A stretch of 64,000 nucleotides of DNA from Desulfuromonas sp. AOP6 (GTDB taxonomy: Bacteria > Desulfobacterota > Desulfuromonadia > Desulfuromonadales > SZUA-540). Each line of letters opens with the position of its first letter. The stretch's first letter is position 1. Of the stretch, positions 31,704 to 45,322 are shown in pieces. The stretch spans positions 558,001 to 622,000 of the forward strand of contig NZ_AP022810.1 of the NCBI RefSeq assembly GCF_009731355.2, read 5' to 3'. The notes below the pieces were generated by a model. It saw only the letters and a list, made by a program, of their open reading frames with translations. It was not told the DNA's origin and did not search any database. Made by a program: the position numbers and the translations under genes.

Positions 31704-32579
31704 TCAAATCAGGCCATAGCCCTTCATCACCGACTTCAGCGTGTCGAGCTTGGCCCCCTGCATGGGCACCAGGGGCAGGCGGACTTCGGCGCCGCATTTG
31801 CCCATGAGGTTGGCGGCGGTTTTGACCGGCACCGGATTGGAATCGATGAACATGGCGTTATGGATATCGAGCATCTTCAGGTGCATCTTGCGGGCTTCGT
31901 CCCATTGGCCCTGTTGCACGGCGGTGACCATGGCCTTGACTTCCCTGGGCATGATGTTGGCGGTGACGGAGATGACGCCTTTGGCGCCGCAGGCCATCAG
32001 CGGCAGGGTGAGAAAGTCGTCGCCGGAGAGGACGTCGATCTTGTCGCCGGCCTTGTCGAGGATTTCGCTGGCCTGGGTTACGTTGCCGGAGGCTTCCTTG
32101 ATGGCAACGATATTGGCGAACTCGGCCAGGCGGATGGTGGTCTTCGCCTCCATGTTCATGCCGGTGCGGCCGGGGACATTGTAGAGCACCTGCGGCAGAC
32201 TGACGGCCTCGGCGATGGCTTTATAATGCTGGAAGAGACCTTCCTGCGAGGGCTTGTTGTAGTAGGGCGAGACGAGAAGAACGCCGTCGGCGCCCATTTC
32301 CTTGGCGTGCTGGGAAAGCTCGATAGCCTCGTTGGTAGAGTTGGAACCGGTGCCGGCGATGACGGGGACGCGCTTGGCGACCTGCTCGATGCAGACCTGG
32401 ATGACGCGGTCATGTTCCTTGTAGTCGAGGGTGGCCGATTCGCCGGTGGTGCCGCAGGGCACGATGACGTCGGTGCCATTCTCGATCTGGAATTCGATGA
32501 GCTGGCGGTACTTTTCTTCATCGACATTCCCGTTCTTGTCGAAAGGGGTGATGATGGCGACCATGGAGCCTTTGAACAT
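31704..32579 (-). CDS. dapA: 4-hydroxy-tetrahydrodipicolinate synthase
   Basis: A 291-residue TIM-barrel lyase that condenses pyruvate with aspartate semialdehyde. The Schiff-base lysine is K161 (VAIKEASGNV) and the catalytic tyrosine Y133 (VLYNVPGRTG), both at the E. coli positions; GTTGES (43-48) binds pyruvate. The ATG follows AAGGAG. It is the first gene of dapA-dapB-dapL, behind a good sigma-70 promoter at 32666-32694. Asn81-region and Tyr107-region residues linked to lysine feedback are not analysed here. Confidence 0.97.
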   Translation of the reverse strand: MFKGSMVAIITPFDKNGNVDEEKYRQLIEFQIENGTDVIVPCGTTGESATLDYKEHDRVIQVCIEQVAKRVPVIAGTGSNSTNEAIELSQHAKEMGADGVLLVSPYYNKPSQEGLFQHYKAIAEAVSLPQVLYNVPGRTGMNMEAKTTIRLAEFANIVAIKEASGNVTQASEILDKAGDKIDVLSGDDFLTLPLMACGAKGVISVTANIMPREVKAMVTAVQQGQWDEARKMHLKMLDIHNAMFIDSNPVPVKTAANLMGKCGAEVRLPLVPMQGAKLDTLKSVMKGYGLI

Positions 32580-32665
32580 AGTTTTCTCCTTCGTTAAAGC
32601 AGATTTAAACGGATAATGGGGGCGGGTTCACAGCCTGTTTTGAGGCGGAACTCGACGCCCAAAGC

Positions 32666-32694
32666 TTTATAATGCTGTTCTGAAAAGCAGTCAA
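32666..32694 (-). promoter_or_regulatory. Sigma-70 promoter of the dapA-dapB-dapL operon
   Basis: On the minus strand TTGACT (32689-32694), exactly 17 bases, then TATAAA (32666-32671). The start near 32658 leaves a ~79-base leader. No lysine riboswitch could be recognised in it. Confidence 0.7.
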
Positions 32695-32734
32695 TATCCT
32701 TAACATACCTATTGGGCAAAGTCAAAGAGCCCTT

Positions 32735-33502
32735 CTAAAACCCCGATTCCGGCGTTACCGTCACTTTTTCCGAGAGGGCGCTTTCGACCTCGGTGGCCTG
32801 CTGCCGGACGATGAGACTGACGGCATAGGTCAGGGGCGTGCCGTTGTCGCGGCCGAAGTCTTCGAAGCGGGGCTCGGTCAGAGGTTGACGATTGAGCGGG
32901 GAGGCCGCGACCTGGGCGGGGTCGGCGTGACGATAAAGGCGATAACCGACCACTTGCCCCTGGCTGCTGTCAAGAACCGGCGCTTCCCACTGCAGGCGCA
33001 CGAGACGGTCCAGCCCTTCGGCCGTCAATCCACCGGGAGCCGGCGGCACCGGGTAGACGATGCCGCTCAGGGTGGTCGGGGCGCCTTCGCGGCCGGCCTC
33101 GGTAAAGGGGACGATGCGGTAGCGGTAGCCGGTCTCTGCCTGCACGAAATCGTCCACATAGGTCAGGCGGTTGCCTTCCCGCATGATTCCCTGCGGATAA
33201 TCGAGGTCGATCTCCGTCAGCAGCACGGAAAGATCGCGGCATTCCGGGCATTCCTGCCCGGGGACAAAGGGCAGGCGGAAGAGGCGGAAACCCTGCAGAT
33301 CGGTGAGGGGGGTGCCGTTCTGGTTCGCAGTCGGCGCCTCCCAGGAGAGCCGCAGGGATTCTCCCCGCTGCTGCAGACTGACGTTGGTCGGGGCGGCCGG
33401 CAGGGGCAGCTCCAGGGGACGCACCGGTCCCTTTTTGCCGCAGCCAGTCAGCAGGACTATCAGCGTCAGGGCAGTCAGGCCAAGGCAACGCAGCGTCTTC
33501 AT
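32735..33502 (-). CDS. LptM-like lipoprotein with fibronectin type III domains
   Basis: A 255-residue outer-membrane lipoprotein candidate. The signal ends LLTGC with Cys 21, followed by GKKGPVRPLELP, which matches the conserved start of mature LptM/YifL lipoproteins (GCGxKGPL). Unlike the ~65-residue LptM, it continues with two FN3-like beta sandwiches (APTNVSLQQRGESLRLSWEAP and PPAPGGLTAEGLDRLVRLQWEAP). LptM helps LptD mature in E. coli; whether this protein does so is unknown. It begins five bases after the argH stop and precedes dapA. In other bacteria small LptM-like genes adjoin lysA or dapF, so the position near lysine genes is suggestive. Confidence 0.75.
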   Translation of the reverse strand: MKTLRCLGLTALTLIVLLTGCGKKGPVRPLELPLPAAPTNVSLQQRGESLRLSWEAPTANQNGTPLTDLQGFRLFRLPFVPGQECPECRDLSVLLTEIDLDYPQGIMREGNRLTYVDDFVQAETGYRYRIVPFTEAGREGAPTTLSGIVYPVPPAPGGLTAEGLDRLVRLQWEAPVLDSSQGQVVGYRLYRHADPAQVAASPLNRQPLTEPRFEDFGRDNGTPLTYAVSLIVRQQATEVESALSEKVTVTPESGF

Positions 33503-33507
33503 CGGGG

Positions 33508-34884
33508 TCAGACCAGTTCCTGGCGGGCGCGGGCGATCTCGCGCTCCACCGCTTCACGGGCGGTGCCGCCGGTGGCGCGGCGGGCGTTGACGGAGGCCTC
33601 CAGGGTCACGAAGTCGTAGATGTCCTTGCCGATCAGTTCCGAGAACTGGCGGAATTCCTCAAGGGAAAGCTCGGGGATGTCCTTGCCGTGCTCGATGCAG
33701 TAGCGCACCGTCTTGCCTACCACCTCGTGGGCCTGACGGAAGGGTAGACCCTTGCGCACAACGTAGTCGGCCACATCGGTGGCGGTAGAAAAACCGCGGG
33801 CGGCGGCCACCCGCATGTTCTCGGCCTGCACCTTCATTTCGGCGATCATGTCGGCGAAGATCTTCAGGCTCCCCTTGATGGTGTCGATGGTGTCGAAGAG
33901 GGGCTCCTTGTCTTCCTGCATATCCTTGTTGTAGGCCAGCGGCAGGGATTTCATCAGGGTCAGCAAGCTGATGAGGTTGCCGTAGACGCGGCCGGTCTTG
34001 CCGCGCACCAGCTCGGGAACGTCGGGGTTCTTCTTCTGCGGCATGATGCTGCTGCCGGTGCAGAAAGCGTCGGTGAGCTCGATGAAGTGGAAGTCGGCGG
34101 AAGACCAGAGGATGAGCTCTTCCGACAGGCGGGAGAGGTGCATCATCAGGATGGCGCTGGCAGCGCAGAACTCCAGGGCGAAATCGCGATCGGAGACCGA
34201 ATCGAGGCTGTTGCGCGTGACGCCGTCGAAGCCGAGCTGCTCGGCGACGAATTCGCGGTCGATAGGGAAGGTGGTGCCGGCCAGGGCCCCAGCCCCCAAG
34301 GGGAGCACGTTAAGGCGCTTGAGCACGTCGGCGAAGCGGCCGGCGTCGCGCTTGATCATCTCGTAATAGGCGAGCATGTGATGGGAAAAGAGCACCGGCT
34401 GCGCCGTCTGCAGATGGGTATAGCCGGGCATGATGACGGCGAGGTTCTTTTCAGCCTGCTGCAGCAGCGATTCCTGCAGGCGGCGCAGGTAGCCCAGGAT
34501 CTCCTTGAGCTCGTCACGCAGGTAGAGGCGCACGTCCAGGGCCACCTGGTCATTGCGGGAGCGGGCCGTGTGCAGCTTGCCGCCGACGGCGCCGATGCGC
34601 TCGATAAGGCGAGCCTCGATGTTCATATGGATGTCTTCCAGGGAAACCTTGAATTCGAAGTTGCCCCCTTCGATGTCGGTCAGGATGCTCTCCAGGCCGC
34701 TGATGATCTGCTCGGCGTCCTCGGCGCCGATGATGCCCTGACGGGCCAGCATGCGGGCGTGGGCGATGGAGCCCTGGATATCGTAGCGGTACATGCGTTT
34801 GTCGAAATCGATGGAGGCGGTGAACTCTTCCACAAATTTGTCGGTGGGCTGGGTAAAGCGCCCGGCCCAGGGTTTTTCACTCAT
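33508..34884 (-). CDS. argH: Argininosuccinate lyase
   Basis: A 458-residue homotetrameric lyase that splits argininosuccinate to arginine and fumarate. The signature [12 protein letters not shown] is present, as are [15 protein letters not shown] at the start, [11 protein letters not shown] and the THLQTAQPV loop with the catalytic His. The ATG at 34884 is chosen because the family begins close to this point ([10 protein letters not shown]); the frame open to 34923 adds a non-homologous 13 residues. Last step of arginine synthesis, in line with argB, argD, argF and argG upstream on the same strand. Confidence 0.97.
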   Translation of the reverse strand: MSEKPWAGRFTQPTDKFVEEFTASIDFDKRMYRYDIQGSIAHARMLARQGIIGAEDAEQIISGLESILTDIEGGNFEFKVSLEDIHMNIEARLIERIGAVGGKLHTARSRNDQVALDVRLYLRDELKEILGYLRRLQESLLQQAEKNLAVIMPGYTHLQTAQPVLFSHHMLAYYEMIKRDAGRFADVLKRLNVLPLGAGALAGTTFPIDREFVAEQLGFDGVTRNSLDSVSDRDFALEFCAASAILMMHLSRLSEELILWSSADFHFIELTDAFCTGSSIMPQKKNPDVPELVRGKTGRVYGNLISLLTLMKSLPLAYNKDMQEDKEPLFDTIDTIKGSLKIFADMIAEMKVQAENMRVAAARGFSTATDVADYVVRKGLPFRQAHEVVGKTVRYCIEHGKDIPELSLEEFRQFSELIGKDIYDFVTLEASVNARRATGGTAREAVEREIARARQELV

Positions 34885-34946
34885 GATGTCTGTGCTCCAT
34901 TTCAAGGTTTCATGGCGGCCCATAAGGACCGTCTCAGGTTGAACCG

Positions 34947-36074
34947 TTATTCGCTGAAAACACGCTGCCAGCCCTGGCTGCCGTCGAGCTGAAAAATGCT
35001 GTGCACCCGGAGCGGAACCCGGGTGGTGCGCGGATCGAGCTCATGGAAGACCGGCAGGTTGAAGTAGTAGAGGCGGGTGCCGGTACCGAAGCGCATGCGG
35101 CAGACGGGGAGACCGCCGAAGTCGTCGGTCTCGAACTCGGCGAACTGTTTCTGTTTCATCTTGTGATTCTCATGGATGATGACCGAGGAGCGCCCGAAGG
35201 TGGCCTCGGGAGTGCTGCCGCTACCCGTGGTCTCGTCCGAAGTGTTGCAAAAGACGGTGATCGAGTCGCGCACGCCGGGATGCTGCGACAGGTACTCGCC
35301 GTAGTAGCCGTTGACCACGTCGCGAAAGGCGCGGTGTTCGGGCTTGGGGTTGCACTCGAGGACCGCCAGCAGGTCGAGACGCTGGCGCGTCTGAAAAAAG
35401 AGTTCGTTGGCCTTGTCGATCAGGACGCTGATGTTCGACCGGTAGATGGTGCGGTAGATGTAGTCGAAGCAGATCAGGGCCATGAAGTTGAAGGGGTTGG
35501 GGTGGCAGTGAAACAGAGGAAAGACCTTGCCGCGATAGAGGTCATGCAGGGCGTCGGGGTTCTCCTCGGCGAAGTAAGGGTGGCTCTTGGCTTCGAGAAA
35601 GACCCGGACTTTGCCGTCGGCCTCCTTGACGGCGATGACCGCCCAATTGGCCGGCAGCTGCTCCACGTCTCCCGCATCGATATCTTCGAGCACCTGGGCC
35701 AGCGCCTCGGCGTTGTCCTCCCGATATCTTTCGAGCACCTCTCGATAATGGGCCAGCGTCGTGTGCTCTACCCCGAACATGGTCACCGTGTTGTTGTGAA
35801 AGCGGTGGCGGATGAGGTCCAGCGCTTCCTCTACCCGCTCGGCCGGTACCGTGGATTCGGGAAAGAGCAGAAAATGGAGTTTCTTGAGGTTGCCTTCACC
35901 CGCGGCCACCATTTCCAGCACCGAGCGGACCATCTCCCAGCTGGTCGTGGGTTCGGTCAGCCGGCACAGGTGCTCCTTTCGGGACAGCCAGGTGGGCAGC
36001 TGGCAGACCATGCAGTGCAGATGGTGCCCCCAGGGGAATTCGACCGACAGATTTTTCTCGACGATGCGGAACAT
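34947..36074 (-). CDS. Nitrilase-superfamily-like protein of unknown function
   Basis: A 375-residue soluble protein I cannot place in a named family. Its order of motifs resembles the carbon-nitrogen hydrolase fold: a Glu in LLFPESTVP (E73), a Lys in FLEAKSHPY (K163) and a Cys in ALICFDYIY (C202), matching the E-K-C triad spacing of nitrilases and amidases. Other features are an N-terminal HxHCxxCxLP segment ([11 protein letters not shown]) and a C-terminal beta-rich region ([15 protein letters not shown]). It starts 14 bases after the Nudix stop with a poor ribosome site, probably by coupling. Its place between argG and argH may be incidental. A C-N hydrolase role is inference from residues only. 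Confidence 0.55.
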   Translation of the reverse strand: MFRIVEKNLSVEFPWGHHLHCMVCQLPTWLSRKEHLCRLTEPTTSWEMVRSVLEMVAAGEGNLKKLHFLLFPESTVPAERVEEALDLIRHRFHNNTVTMFGVEHTTLAHYREVLERYREDNAEALAQVLEDIDAGDVEQLPANWAVIAVKEADGKVRVFLEAKSHPYFAEENPDALHDLYRGKVFPLFHCHPNPFNFMALICFDYIYRTIYRSNISVLIDKANELFFQTRQRLDLLAVLECNPKPEHRAFRDVVNGYYGEYLSQHPGVRDSITVFCNTSDETTGSGSTPEATFGRSSVIIHENHKMKQKQFAEFETDDFGGLPVCRMRFGTGTRLYYFNLPVFHELDPRTTRVPLRVHSIFQLDGSQGWQRVFSE

Positions 36075-36088
36075 GGCCGGCTTTCAGG

Positions 36089-36583
36089 TCAGGGCGAAGG
36101 GAAGGTGCCGCCGGGAATCTCGTTTTCGATGGCGCCGATCGGTGGCGCCTGCGCCTCGGGAAAGAGGCCGGGATAGATCTTGCCCAGGATATGCCGGGTG
36201 CCGGCCGGAATGCTCAGCGCCGACAGGTCCTCACGCCCGACCCAGCGGGCTTCCGTGCATTCGCTGCCGTTGGGCTGCAGCTCGAAGGTCAGCGGCGCGC
36301 AGCGATAGTAGAGGATGATGAAGTGATCGTTGCGCTCCCCGATGCCCAGGCGTTCAAAGACATCAATGAGCCCCTCGACCCGCACCGCGATGCCGACCTC
36401 TTCCTGCACCTCCCGGTGCAGGGCCTCCAGGATCGGTTCGCCATGGTCGATCTTTCCCCCGGGCATCACCCACTGGCTGCAGAACGGCTCGATGCAGCGG
36501 CGGGTGAGCAGAATGCGTTCCTGCTCATCGATGATGCAGGCGACCACCGAGGTCTTGATCTGGGGCTGTTTGGCGAATTCCAT
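36089..36583 (-). CDS. Nudix hydrolase
   Basis: A 164-residue hydrolase of nucleoside diphosphates linked to another moiety. The Nudix box is complete: G43, E49, R57, E58, E61, E62 and G64 in GGKIDHGEPILEALHREVQEEVGI. N-terminal strands (VVACIIDEQERILLTRR) and the FCSQWVMPGG entry are standard. The substrate cannot be deduced. The ATG follows ACGGAA. It lies 14 bases upstream of the nitrilase-like gene, so the two probably share a transcript and perhaps a pathway. Confidence 0.9.
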   Translation of the reverse strand: MEFAKQPQIKTSVVACIIDEQERILLTRRCIEPFCSQWVMPGGKIDHGEPILEALHREVQEEVGIAVRVEGLIDVFERLGIGERNDHFIILYYRCAPLTFELQPNGSECTEARWVGREDLSALSIPAGTRHILGKIYPGLFPEAQAPPIGAIENEIPGGTFPSP

Positions 36584-36596
36584 TGGGGTTCCGTGA

Positions 36597-36657
36597 GGTG
36601 TGACGCGTGAGGGGTGAGGAGCAAGACCTTTTCGCCTTACCCCTCACCCCTGACACC
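36597..36657. repeat. Imperfect 23-bp inverted repeat after argG
   Basis: Arms at 36597-36619 and 36635-36657 match at 19 of 23 positions, around GTGAGGGGT / ACCCCTCAC. It abuts the argG stop codon at 36658. It could act as a terminator or be a REP-like element. Confidence 0.5.
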
Positions 36658-37878
<1,221 letters not shown>

Positions 37879-37952
37879 GAATATCTCCTGGTTTGATGAG
37901 TGGGATGCGAGGCACAAAGGCCAAGTCGTTGCCGTGCCTTATCTCCTGGTTT

Positions 37953-38696
37953 CTACAACTTTATAACATAGGTGCTGGCGATTTTATCGTGCAGCCCCTG
38001 TTTTTGTGAATCGAAAGCCACCATGAGGTAGCCGATGCCGAACAGGATGGTAGAGATCCCTTTGCCGATGGTCTCCCGCAGCAGGGCGGAGCCGTAGCCG
38101 ATGTTGGCGCCATCGGTGCGGATGACCTTGATGCGCACCGCCATTTTGCCCGGCGTCTGTCCGCAGTAGCCCGTGAAGAAGACGTAGTAGGCTACAGCCA
38201 GCACCATGCCGAACAGCCCGGTGGTCAGGCCCAGCATCACATTCCCTTCGCCGGAGAGATCGCCGCCGGCCAGGCCGGCCGTTAGCCCGAGGATAAAGCC
38301 GAGCACCATCTGTACGACAGTGACCAGAATCGAATCGACCACGGAAGCGACGACGCGCACCCAGAAGCCGGCTTTGGGAAGCTCCGCCGCCGTGGGTTCA
38401 GAGGCTGTCTCGGTCGAGAGAGGATTCTGCCCCAGTTCGTGCTGACGGCGCTGCCATTTCTCGTAGATGATGCCGCAGCCCTCGCAGGAGTCACCGGTCG
38501 GCTGCTGCAGTCCACAGGCCGGACAAACCGTCTGCTCTGATGGGGGCGGGGGCGCCGTCTGGGCAGCCCTGTCCGTGGCCGGGTTGAAGGTGAAGACTTG
38601 TCGACACTGGGGACAGGTTACCCGGGTGGTGCCGGCGGGAACCTTGGCAGGGTCCACGTTACGGGAAAAATCGCAGTGGGGGCAGCGGATGTTCAT
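37953..38696 (-). CDS. Zinc-ribbon RDD-family membrane protein
   Basis: A 247-residue protein. An N-terminal MJ0042-type zinc ribbon (CPHC near 5-8, CPQC near 29-34) is followed by a second short ribbon (CPAC ... CEGC, GIIYEKWQRR). The C-terminal half is an RDD domain with three membrane helices: VVASVVDSILVTVVQMVLGFILG, GLFGMVLAVAYYVFF and a final IGYLMVAFD segment; the conserved Arg is WVRVVAS and TPGKMAVRIKV is present. RDD proteins are linked to transport or membrane homeostasis without one defined role. It starts 20 bases after argF stops and interrupts the arginine genes. RBS GGAG before the ATG. Confidence 0.82.
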   Translation of the reverse strand: MNIRCPHCDFSRNVDPAKVPAGTTRVTCPQCRQVFTFNPATDRAAQTAPPPPSEQTVCPACGLQQPTGDSCEGCGIIYEKWQRRQHELGQNPLSTETASEPTAAELPKAGFWVRVVASVVDSILVTVVQMVLGFILGLTAGLAGGDLSGEGNVMLGLTTGLFGMVLAVAYYVFFTGYCGQTPGKMAVRIKVIRTDGANIGYGSALLRETIGKGISTILFGIGYLMVAFDSQKQGLHDKIASTYVIKL

Positions 38697-38716
38697 GGGA
38701 TCTCCAGGATAGAGTT

Positions 38717-39625
38717 TCAGGCCATGAGGGTGGCCATGATGGCCTTCTGCACATGCAGACGATTCTCGGCTTCGTCAAAGACCACCGAATGGGGCCCTTC
38801 GATGACGGAGTCGGTGATCTCCTCGCCGCGGTGGGCCGGCAGACAGTGCAGCACGATGCAGTCGGAGGCGGCAGCCGCCACCACTTCGTCATTGAGCTGA
38901 AAGCCGACGAAGGCCTGCTCCCGCTCTTTCTGCTCGGCCTCCTGGCCCATGCTGGCCCAGACATCGGTGTTGAGGACCTGGGCGCCGTGAGCGGCCTCCA
39001 GGGGGTCGTGGGTGTAAAGAATATTGGCGCCGAGTTCTTTGGCCCGGGCCACGACTTCGGCATCGGGTTCGTAGCCTTTGGGCGTGGCGACCCGCAGCTC
39101 GAAGCCGAAGACGGCGGCGGCGTTGATCCAGCTGTGCGCCATGTTGTTGCCGTCGCCAATCCAGCAGTAGCTCAGATCCTGGTAGTGCCCCTTGTGTTCA
39201 ATGACCGTGAAGAGGTCGGCCATGATCTGGCAGGGATGATAGCTGTCGGTCAGGCCATTGATGATGGGAATGTCCGACCAGCGCGCCAGCTCTTCAACAC
39301 CGGCCTGAGAAAAAGTACGGATCATGATACCGTCGACGTAGCGGGACATGACGCGGGCGGTATCCTTGATCGGTTCACCGCGGCCGAGCTGCGTGGTGCC
39401 CGAGTGCAGAAAGAGGGCATGGCCGCCGAGCTGGTACATGCCCACTTCGAAGGAAACCCGGGTGCGGGTAGAGCTTTTCTCAAAAACCATTCCCAGGGTC
39501 TTGCCCTTGAGGAGGTGATGTTCCTCGCCGCGCTTCTGTTTAGCCTTGAGCTCACGGGTCAGGTCAAATATACGGTCAAGTTCATCGCGGCTCCAGTCGG
39601 TGAGAGCCAGAAAGTCTTTTTTCAC
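38717..39625 (-). CDS. argF: Ornithine carbamoyltransferase
   Basis: A 302-residue enzyme that forms citrulline from ornithine and carbamoyl phosphate. The carbamoyl-phosphate site is SSTRTRVSFEVG (51-62). HPCQIMADL binds the second phosphate contact and HCLPAHRGEE is the ornithine-side motif with the catalytic Cys. It starts with GTG at 39625 behind AGGAGTAGCACC. It lies 56 bases after argD. Length is typical for anabolic OTCases. Confidence 0.96.
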   Translation of the reverse strand: MKKDFLALTDWSRDELDRIFDLTRELKAKQKRGEEHHLLKGKTLGMVFEKSSTRTRVSFEVGMYQLGGHALFLHSGTTQLGRGEPIKDTARVMSRYVDGIMIRTFSQAGVEELARWSDIPIINGLTDSYHPCQIMADLFTVIEHKGHYQDLSYCWIGDGNNMAHSWINAAAVFGFELRVATPKGYEPDAEVVARAKELGANILYTHDPLEAAHGAQVLNTDVWASMGQEAEQKEREQAFVGFQLNDEVVAAAASDCIVLHCLPAHRGEEITDSVIEGPHSVVFDEAENRLHVQKAIMATLMA

Positions 39626-39681
39626 GGTGCTACTCCTGGGATAAAGGAATCAAAGTCGGGCGGGCACATCAGCCCCCTCTC

Positions 39682-43130
<3,449 letters not shown>

Positions 43131-43134
<4 letters not shown>

Positions 43135-43661
43135 GACAGAGACTCGATGAGGATCTGGTCGTTGGTGTAAATACAGATACCCGCCGCTATTTTCATGGCT
43201 TCCTCGACAATCTGGCGGGCGGGAAGGGACGAGTGGGCCACCAGGGCGCGGGCCGCCGACTGGGCGAAGGCGCCGCCGGAACCGATGGCGGCAACGCCGT
43301 CGTCGGGCTCGATCACATCACCCGCCCCGGAAAGAACCAGGGTAGTCTCCTTGTCCGCCACGATGAGCAGGGCTTCAAGGCGGCGCAGTATGCGGTCGGT
43401 ACGCCAATCCTTGGCCAGGGAGACGGCGGCGCGCGGCAGGTTGCCGCGGTACTCCTGCAGCTTGGCCTCGAATTTTTCAAAGAGGGTGAAGGCGTCGGCG
43501 GTGCTGCCGGCAAAACCGGCCAGAATCTGCTCGTTGTACATGCGTCGGATTTTGCGGGCGCCGTGTTTCATGACGGTATTGCCCAGGGTCACCTGCCCGT
43601 CGCCGGCGAGGGCGACGTCACCGTCTTTTCTGACACAGACAATCGTTGTTCCGCGAAACAT
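43131..43661 (-). CDS. hslV: ATP-dependent protease proteolytic subunit HslV
   Basis: A 176-residue threonine protease of the proteasome beta fold. The mature N-terminus should be the Thr in [14 protein letters not shown] (T5), with [13 protein letters not shown] and [17 protein letters not shown] following as in all HslV. The ATG at 43661 follows AAAGGAGACCCC; an upstream frame to 43742 is unsupported. It is translationally coupled to hslU. Heat-shock control is usual for this pair, but I see no clear sigma-32 promoter in the 150 bases upstream. Confidence 0.97.
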
Positions 43662-43815
43662 GGGGTCTCCTTTGCACCAGGGCTCCAGTAAGGTTTTCTC
43701 ACAGGAGAAAATAGCGCGAATATAACACAGAGGCCAGGGCAAAAAAAGAAAAATGCCCCCACAGACCCCATCGCAAAGGCGTATGAAGACTGCGGCGGCA
43801 GCATGTTTGTCGTCA

Positions 43816-44943
43816 TCAGCGAGGAAAGGTCAGGGTGGCTGTGGTGCCGATCCCCGGCCGGCTCTCGATCTGGATTGTCCCCTGATGGGCCTGGACAAAT
43901 TCCCGCGCGTAGTGAAGGCCCAGGCCGAATCCCCGGATCTGACCGGCGTGGGACGGGTCCACCTGGTAGAATTTTTCAAAAATTTTGGGCAGATTCTCCC
44001 GGGATATCCCCTCGCCATTGTCCACGATTTTCAACACCAGCTGGTCGGGTCCTGCTTGACCGCTCAGGGTGATGGCCCCTCCCGTTGCCGTGAATTTTAT
44101 GGCGTTATCCAGCAGGGCCCGGATGGCGAAAATAAGCCGCTCCCGATCCAGTTCCATGTCGGGGAAGTCACCCTCAATATGTTCGCTGAGGGCTATGCCT
44201 TTGCGCTGGGAAGCATACTTGAGCTGATGAAAGACACCCAGGGCCAGGTCTTTAAGGTTGCACCGCGTCAAAGTCGGCGGGCCATCCTGGAGAATGACAT
44301 CGCTATAGGTAAGCAGATCCTGAATAAGGGTGGCCAGGTATTCCGACTCTTCCAGGATGAGGGTGAGCGTGTCGGAGAAACCGGGATCCGACTTGTCCAG
44401 TGAACCGTGAGCGAGGTTCTGGATGAACAGGGAGATGGCGGTGGCCGGTGTCTTGAGTTTGTGGGAGACCAGACCGAGAAAGTCGGACTTGAGCCGGTCC
44501 ATGCGTTTGAGGTGAAGCAGCTCCTCCTTGAGAGCCTTTTTCTCCAGGACATTGTCCAAGGTAGTCTTGAGCTGCAGCATGTTGATCGGCTTGCTGATGA
44601 AATCATCGGCGTTGGCTTTAAGGGCCCGCAGGATGATGTTCTTCTCGCTGTAACCGGTCATGACCACGACGGCCTTGTTGGGATCTTTTTTCTTGATCGC
44701 TTCCAGCAGGTCAAGACCATTCATATTCGGCATCATGACGTCGGTCAGGATGACATCGACCTTTTCCCTCTCCAGAATATCCAGGGCCTCAAGGCCGTCG
44801 GCCGCCATGAAGACCTGGTATCCGTCCAGGACCATGGCACACATGTCCCGGATGACGCGTTCGTCATCGACGACCAGGATGCCGCGTCCGGCAGTTCCAG
44901 GATGGAAAGAGTGGCTTTTGCCTGAATCCACAGCCTTCTCCAC
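43816..44943 (-). CDS. Response-regulator/histidine-kinase hybrid (receiver at N-terminus)
   Basis: A 375-residue soluble protein. The receiver (20-135) has D26/D27, phospho-acceptor D68 ([13 protein letters not shown]) and K118 (ISKPINM). A kinase core follows, with H161 in [11 protein letters not shown], an N-box ([13 protein letters not shown]), G1 (VDNGEGIS), FEKFYQVD and G2 ([13 protein letters not shown]). The order receiver-then-kinase suggests that phosphorylation of the receiver modulates the kinase. It starts with GTG at 44943, six bases after the cupin stop, with no good Shine-Dalgarno, so coupling is likely. Confidence 0.85.
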   Translation of the reverse strand: MEKAVDSGKSHSFHPGTAGRGILVVDDERVIRDMCAMVLDGYQVFMAADGLEALDILEREKVDVILTDVMMPNMNGLDLLEAIKKKDPNKAVVVMTGYSEKNIILRALKANADDFISKPINMLQLKTTLDNVLEKKALKEELLHLKRMDRLKSDFLGLVSHKLKTPATAISLFIQNLAHGSLDKSDPGFSDTLTLILEESEYLATLIQDLLTYSDVILQDGPPTLTRCNLKDLALGVFHQLKYASQRKGIALSEHIEGDFPDMELDRERLIFAIRALLDNAIKFTATGGAITLSGQAGPDQLVLKIVDNGEGISRENLPKIFEKFYQVDPSHAGQIRGFGLGLHYAREFVQAHQGTIQIESRPGIGTTATLTFPR

Positions 44944-44949
44944 GACTCG

Positions 44950-45294
44950 TTATTTCAAGGGAGGGGTGAAAAGGGCTAACAGTTCCACCGGTTCGCTGCC
45001 GTTGTTTTTGAGGCCATGGGCAACGCCCGACGGTGCCACGCAGCAGCTGCCAGCGCCGACGACGGTCTTTTTTTCACCCATGGTGCACAACGCCTCGCCG
45101 GAGAGGATATAAAACGTTTCGGTCTGCCCGTCATGGGTATGGGGGAAGATTTCGCCGCCGGGGGCAATTTCCCCTCGATGCACCGACAGGGCAGGATTGA
45201 GGGCGGCCGTGACCACGTCCCGCAGCGTGAAGCCGTCGTGCTTGGGGTGGGGGTAGCTCGCCTGTTCTCGCGTTTGTACAATAGTCCCTTGCAT
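44950..45294 (-). CDS. Small cupin-domain protein
   Basis: A 114-residue single cupin barrel. Motif 1 residues are in GGEIFPHTHDGQTETFYILSGE (His-His-Glu) and motif 2 is GSCCVAPSGVAHGLKN with the final His. It likely binds one divalent metal; enzymatic function cannot be told. The ATG follows GCACAGGAGAGCCCC. It sits between alaS and the receiver-kinase gene on the same strand. Confidence 0.85.
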   Translation of the reverse strand: MQGTIVQTREQASYPHPKHDGFTLRDVVTAALNPALSVHRGEIAPGGEIFPHTHDGQTETFYILSGEALCTMGEKKTVVGAGSCCVAPSGVAHGLKNNGSEPVELLALFTPPLK

Positions 45295-45322
45295 GGGGCT
45301 CTCCTGTGCAATGAGAGGGTGA

